A stretch of DNA of 64,000 nt. Origin: Lachnospiraceae bacterium (GTDB taxonomy: Bacteria; Bacillota; Clostridia; Lachnospirales; Lachnospiraceae). Below, piece after piece: positions 61,373-64,000 of the stretch (position 1 is the first letter of the stretch; each line of letters opens with the position of its first letter). The translations under genes were made by a program, and so were the position numbers. The stretch is from assembly GCA_900768755.1 (NCBI GenBank), contig CAAGDV010000038.1:1-64000 (forward strand). The letters run 5' to 3'. The notes below the pieces were generated by a model that saw nothing but the letters and a program-made list of their open reading frames with translations, was not told the origin of the DNA and made no database searches.

Positions 61373-62395
61373 ATGGAAGGATTGCACTTTGATAAAGGGC
61401 GGACTGTTTTACCATTGGCCGGCAGTTCGTTTGAGCCCGGAAAAATGAAAGAGGCAATTGATTCTATTGAGGACGCGCAGTTAGCTGAAATTGCGCGTGC
61501 GGAAGCGTGCTATTTCTCGGCAGATGCAACAGGCTGTGTTGAAATTGTCCGGAAATATCTGACAAGCGAAGACATTATGCTGCGCTTATCGGCAGATGTT
61601 CTGGACGCTTTTGCCAATCTGACATTGAGAAATGCAAAAGAAGCCCAGGCAGCCAGACTGGATGTCAGGCATTGTCTGCAAAGAGCCCTTGATGAGGATG
61701 CAGAAGAAGAGATTAAGGCCGCTTGTGTGTTTGCTTATTATATGATTAATACTTTTCTGCATATCGAAGTGGAAAAGGAAACACCGGCTTTGGAAGATTA
61801 TATTTCCTATCTCCCGATTGGACAGAGGATGTTTGCTGCCAGTGCACTGGCACATGGCTTCTATTTACAGAAGGGTTATCCGAAAGCACAGGGCGTCGTA
61901 CTGACGGCAATGCTGATGGCAGATGATACGTATCCGATTTCTTTTATTTATCTGAACTGTATTGCTGCCGTGTGCCAGATTAACCAGAAGGACCGGGAGG
62001 GCGCGGTACAGTCTATCAACAATGCAATGTCTATTGCAAGAGAGGACAGGCTTTTTGAACCGTTTATTGAATATCATGGCCTGTTACAGGGAACTTTGGA
62101 AATCTGCCTGCGAAAAAGTGAGCCGGAGATTTACAAGAAACTGGTTGACGGTATACTTGCGTTTACCCGTGGCTGGATGGATATCCACAATTCACAGATG
62201 AACAGTGCGGTAACTGATCTTTTGACACCCTTGGAATTCTCAATCGCTATGCTGGCCTGCCGTGACTGGACCAATAAGGAGATTGCACAGTATATGGATT
62301 TGTCCGTTAACACGGTTAAGCATTATGTCTCCGATATTCTGGAGAAACTGCAGATTGATAAAAGAGAAAAGATAAAGGATTTTGTGAATCAGTAG
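61373..62395 (+). CDS. LuxR-type transcription regulator
   Basis: A 340-residue regulator. Residues 1-~265 are all-helical, like the TPR/MalT-type region of large LuxR regulators but without the ATPase part. Residues ~280-340 are a LuxR/GerE helix-turn-helix (LTPLEFSIAMLACRDWTNKEI, DLSVNTVKHYVSDILEKLQI). It lies directly after the surface-protein genes with its own promoter, so control of that locus is likely. GAGGAGG precedes ATG 61373. Confidence 0.82.
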   Translation: MEGLHFDKGRTVLPLAGSSFEPGKMKEAIDSIEDAQLAEIARAEACYFSADATGCVEIVRKYLTSEDIMLRLSADVLDAFANLTLRNAKEAQAARLDVRHCLQRALDEDAEEEIKAACVFAYYMINTFLHIEVEKETPALEDYISYLPIGQRMFAASALAHGFYLQKGYPKAQGVVLTAMLMADDTYPISFIYLNCIAAVCQINQKDREGAVQSINNAMSIAREDRLFEPFIEYHGLLQGTLEICLRKSEPEIYKKLVDGILAFTRGWMDIHNSQMNSAVTDLLTPLEFSIAMLACRDWTNKEIAQYMDLSVNTVKHYVSDILEKLQIDKREKIKDFVNQ

Positions 62396-62405
62396 GATAA
62401 AAGTA

Positions 62406-62434
62406 TTGTATTTTGTAAAGAATTGTGATATAAT
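62406..62434 (+). promoter_or_regulatory. Promoter upstream of a terminator
   Basis: TTGTAT (62406-62411), a 17-nt spacer and TATAAT (62429-62434). Transcripts would meet the hairpin at 62459-62489 before the next gene. Confidence 0.6.
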
Positions 62435-62458
62435 TTACACACTATGAAGGCAATGGAT

Positions 62459-62489
62459 GGCACTCTCGGTATATGAGCGTGCCTTTTTT
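62459..62489 (+). terminator. Terminator between promoter and next gene
   Basis: GGCAC (62459-62463) pairs with GTGCC (62479-62483), with a second CTC/GAG stem inside, followed by six T. It ends the LuxR transcript and may attenuate the downstream gene. Confidence 0.7.
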
Positions 62490-62505
62490 ATTAGGAGTGA
62501 TACGG

Positions 62506-62973
62506 ATGAGAATTGATGGTTTGGGAATATACGGAGCCGCCAACGGAGTGACATTGAGCGAAAGAAACAGGGCGAATGTGACAGAAGCTTCTGAGCGCGC
62601 GAATCTTGAGAATATGAGTGCCGGGGCTGTGTACGACCGCTCGGATAGTGTAGAGACTGATTTTGGCGGATATAACCGCTTCGGAAGACTTAACAGTGAA
62701 CCAGTCTCAAGGTATGCTGTCGGAGGTGTGGCAGATATACTTAAGACCGATGAGGGGTCTGTGAGAATTAAGATGAGCAGCAAGGGAATCGAGCCGGAGG
62801 ATTTGATTAATCCCGACAAAACAGCGCAGCTTTCCGACGAACCGGCGACGCAGGCGAGACTTACGGATTATGCCATGTCGGTGCGCAACGGAATTATGGC
62901 GCAGACCGGCATGAATGATGGCGAGCTCAATGATTTTGTCAACTCTCTCATGGAGAGAACGAAGCAGAACTGA
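62506..62973 (+). CDS. Hypothetical protein
   Basis: A 155-residue protein with no membrane segment, MRIDGLGIYGAANGVTLSE...MERTKQN. The polar N-terminus and a helical C-terminus (TQARLTDYAMSVRNGIMAQTG) recall small flagellar or negative-regulator proteins, but no family was recognised. AGGAG lies 8 nt before the ATG. Confidence 0.55.
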   Translation: MRIDGLGIYGAANGVTLSERNRANVTEASERANLENMSAGAVYDRSDSVETDFGGYNRFGRLNSEPVSRYAVGGVADILKTDEGSVRIKMSSKGIEPEDLINPDKTAQLSDEPATQARLTDYAMSVRNGIMAQTGMNDGELNDFVNSLMERTKQN

Positions 62974-63010
62974 TTTTTTTTAAGCGGTGGTTAATTTAGA
63001 ACTGATTTTT

Positions 63011-63053
63011 CAGCGCATAGGCTACGGTTTTTGTCCGGACAGCTTATGCGCTG
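63011..63053. terminator. Hairpin after hypothetical gene
   Basis: CAGCGCATA (63011-63019) and its complement (63045-63053) form a 9-bp stem with a GCT/AGC extension. No strong T-run follows on either strand, so it is only a probable terminator. Confidence 0.4.
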
Positions 63054-63101
63054 ATTGCGTAATTATTGCGTGCAGCAGGGAGAAACCTGACTTTTAAGTG
63101 C

Positions 63102-63130
63102 TTGCACACTTATGTTTATTGTTGTATACT
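63102..63130 (+). promoter_or_regulatory. Aminotransferase promoter
   Basis: TTGCAC (63102-63107), 17-nt spacer, TATACT (63125-63130), 33 nt before the ATG. Confidence 0.65.
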
Positions 63131-63163
63131 TGTTGCCAGAATAGTTTTGGGAGGAACGTATTT

Positions 63164-64000
63164 ATGATTTCGGATAAAATGGTGAATCTTGTGAATAACA
63201 GCTCGGTTATCAGGGCGATGTTTGAAGAGGGAAAACGTCTCGCAGGAATATACGGCGCGCAGAATGTGTATGATTTCAGCCTTGGCAACCCTAATGTGCC
63301 TGCACCGGTGGAGGTTAACGAGGCCATTGTTGACATCCTCAAAGAGGAGGAGTCGACGCTTGTTCACGGATATATGAGCAATTCAGGCTTTGAAGATGTG
63401 AGAGAGGCAATCGCAGGCTCTCTTAACCGCCGTTTCGGGACATCTTTTGGCGTGAGCAATATAATTATGACGGTAGGAGCCGCAGGCGGCATCAATGTGC
63501 TTTTTAAGGCATTTCTGAATGCCGGCGACGAGGTAATCGCATTTGCACCGTATTTTGGCGAATACAGGGCGTATGCAGCCAATGCCGACGCCGGACTGGT
63601 GGTTATTCCTCCCGATACAAGGACCTTCCAGCCTAACCTCTCGGCTTTTGAGGCGGCTATAACTCCCAGAACAAGAGTCGTAATCGTAAATACTCCCAAC
63701 AACCCCACGGGCGTTGTGTACAGCGAGGAGACAATAAAGCGCATGGCAGCCATCATGGAGGCCAAGCAGAAGGAGTACGGCACCGTAATCATTCTTTTCT
63801 CCGACGAGCCGTACAGGGAACTGGCTTACGACGGGGTTGCTGTGCCTTACCTTACAAAGTATTATGACAACACGGTTGTAGGATACTCATACAGTAAGTC
63901 GCTTTCTTTGCCGGGCGAGCGCATAGGATATCTTGTAATACCGGATGAACTTGACGATTCAAAGACCATAATAACAGCGTGCAATGTCGCGACAAGAATT
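63164..64000 (+). CDS. PLP-dependent aminotransferase (cut by window end)
   Basis: The first 279 residues of a class I/II aminotransferase. DFSLGNPNVPAP, GYMSNSGFEDVREAI and TVGAAGGINVLFKAFLN are family motifs; NTPNNPTGVVYS holds the substrate-binding Asn, FSDEPYRELAYD the PLP-contacting Asp/Tyr, and YSYSKSLSLPGERIGY the Lys that binds PLP. The amino-acid substrate is not evident; aspartate-type specificity is common in relatives. GGGAGG precedes the ATG. The C-terminal third lies outside the window. Confidence 0.92.
   Translation, partial: MISDKMVNLVNNSSVIRAMFEEGKRLAGIYGAQNVYDFSLGNPNVPAPVEVNEAIVDILKEEESTLVHGYMSNSGFEDVREAIAGSLNRRFGTSFGVSNIIMTVGAAGGINVLFKAFLNAGDEVIAFAPYFGEYRAYAANADAGLVVIPPDTRTFQPNLSAFEAAITPRTRVVIVNTPNNPTGVVYSEETIKRMAAIMEAKQKEYGTVIILFSDEPYRELAYDGVAVPYLTKYYDNTVVGYSYSKSLSLPGERIGYLVIPDELDDSKTIITACNVATRI

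Overview
The window looks like a chromosomal segment of a low-GC Gram-positive gut-type bacterium, most likely Lachnospiraceae (class Clostridia). The reasons are strong AGGAGG-type ribosome sites, the MBOAT/DHHW/DUF4358/SGNH cluster beside rho, DUF4364 and DUF1385 proteins, large hybrid kinases, anaerobe redox enzymes (rubredoxin, rubrerythrin) and a type II-like Cas1. This is inference from gene content; no rRNA or tRNA gene was seen.

1-6.0 kb is a recombination scar zone. It opens with nested hairpins and one 36-nt type II CRISPR-repeat-like sequence, then an intact-looking cas1 and a cas2 whose second half is replaced. Next comes the first 58 codons of a phage terminase, cut off at the first of three identical 36-bp palindromic repeats lying among tiny ORFs and gene ends. 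A 5'-truncated HTH/phosphotransferase/DUF2087 gene, a transposase start, a tocopherol-cyclase-like gene, an acetyltransferase scrap and an aminoglycoside nucleotidyltransferase-like gene follow.

6.0-27.4 kb is mainly signalling and transport on the + strand: an ArsC/Spx-like protein, an HD-GYP phosphodiesterase, a TrkH/TrkA potassium pair, a flavin reductase-rubredoxin fusion with a thioredoxin-reductase-like partner, and a phosphotransferase. Then comes a 1366-residue hybrid kinase with an ECF-like membrane domain and beta-propeller beside a BMP-family binding protein, then MgtC, a hydrolase and a lipoprotein serpin. The block ends with an EAL phosphodiesterase, a hybrid kinase with HPt, and a response regulator.

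27.4-36.2 kb holds an MFS transporter and an in-frame superoxide dismutase-rubrerythrin fusion on the minus strand, divergent carB, and a minus-strand unit of malic enzyme, DUF4364 regulator and anion transporter. 36.5-47.4 kb is a + strand core block: rho, an O-acylation cluster (two SGNH, DUF4358, MBOAT, DHHW), trmO, rpmE, DUF1385, prmC and prfA.

47.4-51.3 kb is a second patch with KilA-N, Nudix and another gene fragment among GNAT, HTH-membrane and nucleotidyltransferase genes. 51.4-62.4 kb is a surface-protein locus: a 2771-residue secreted protein with InlB/Flg_new-type repeats and no LPXTG, two small membrane/secreted partners, and a LuxR-type regulator. The window ends in an aminotransferase gene cut by the edge.
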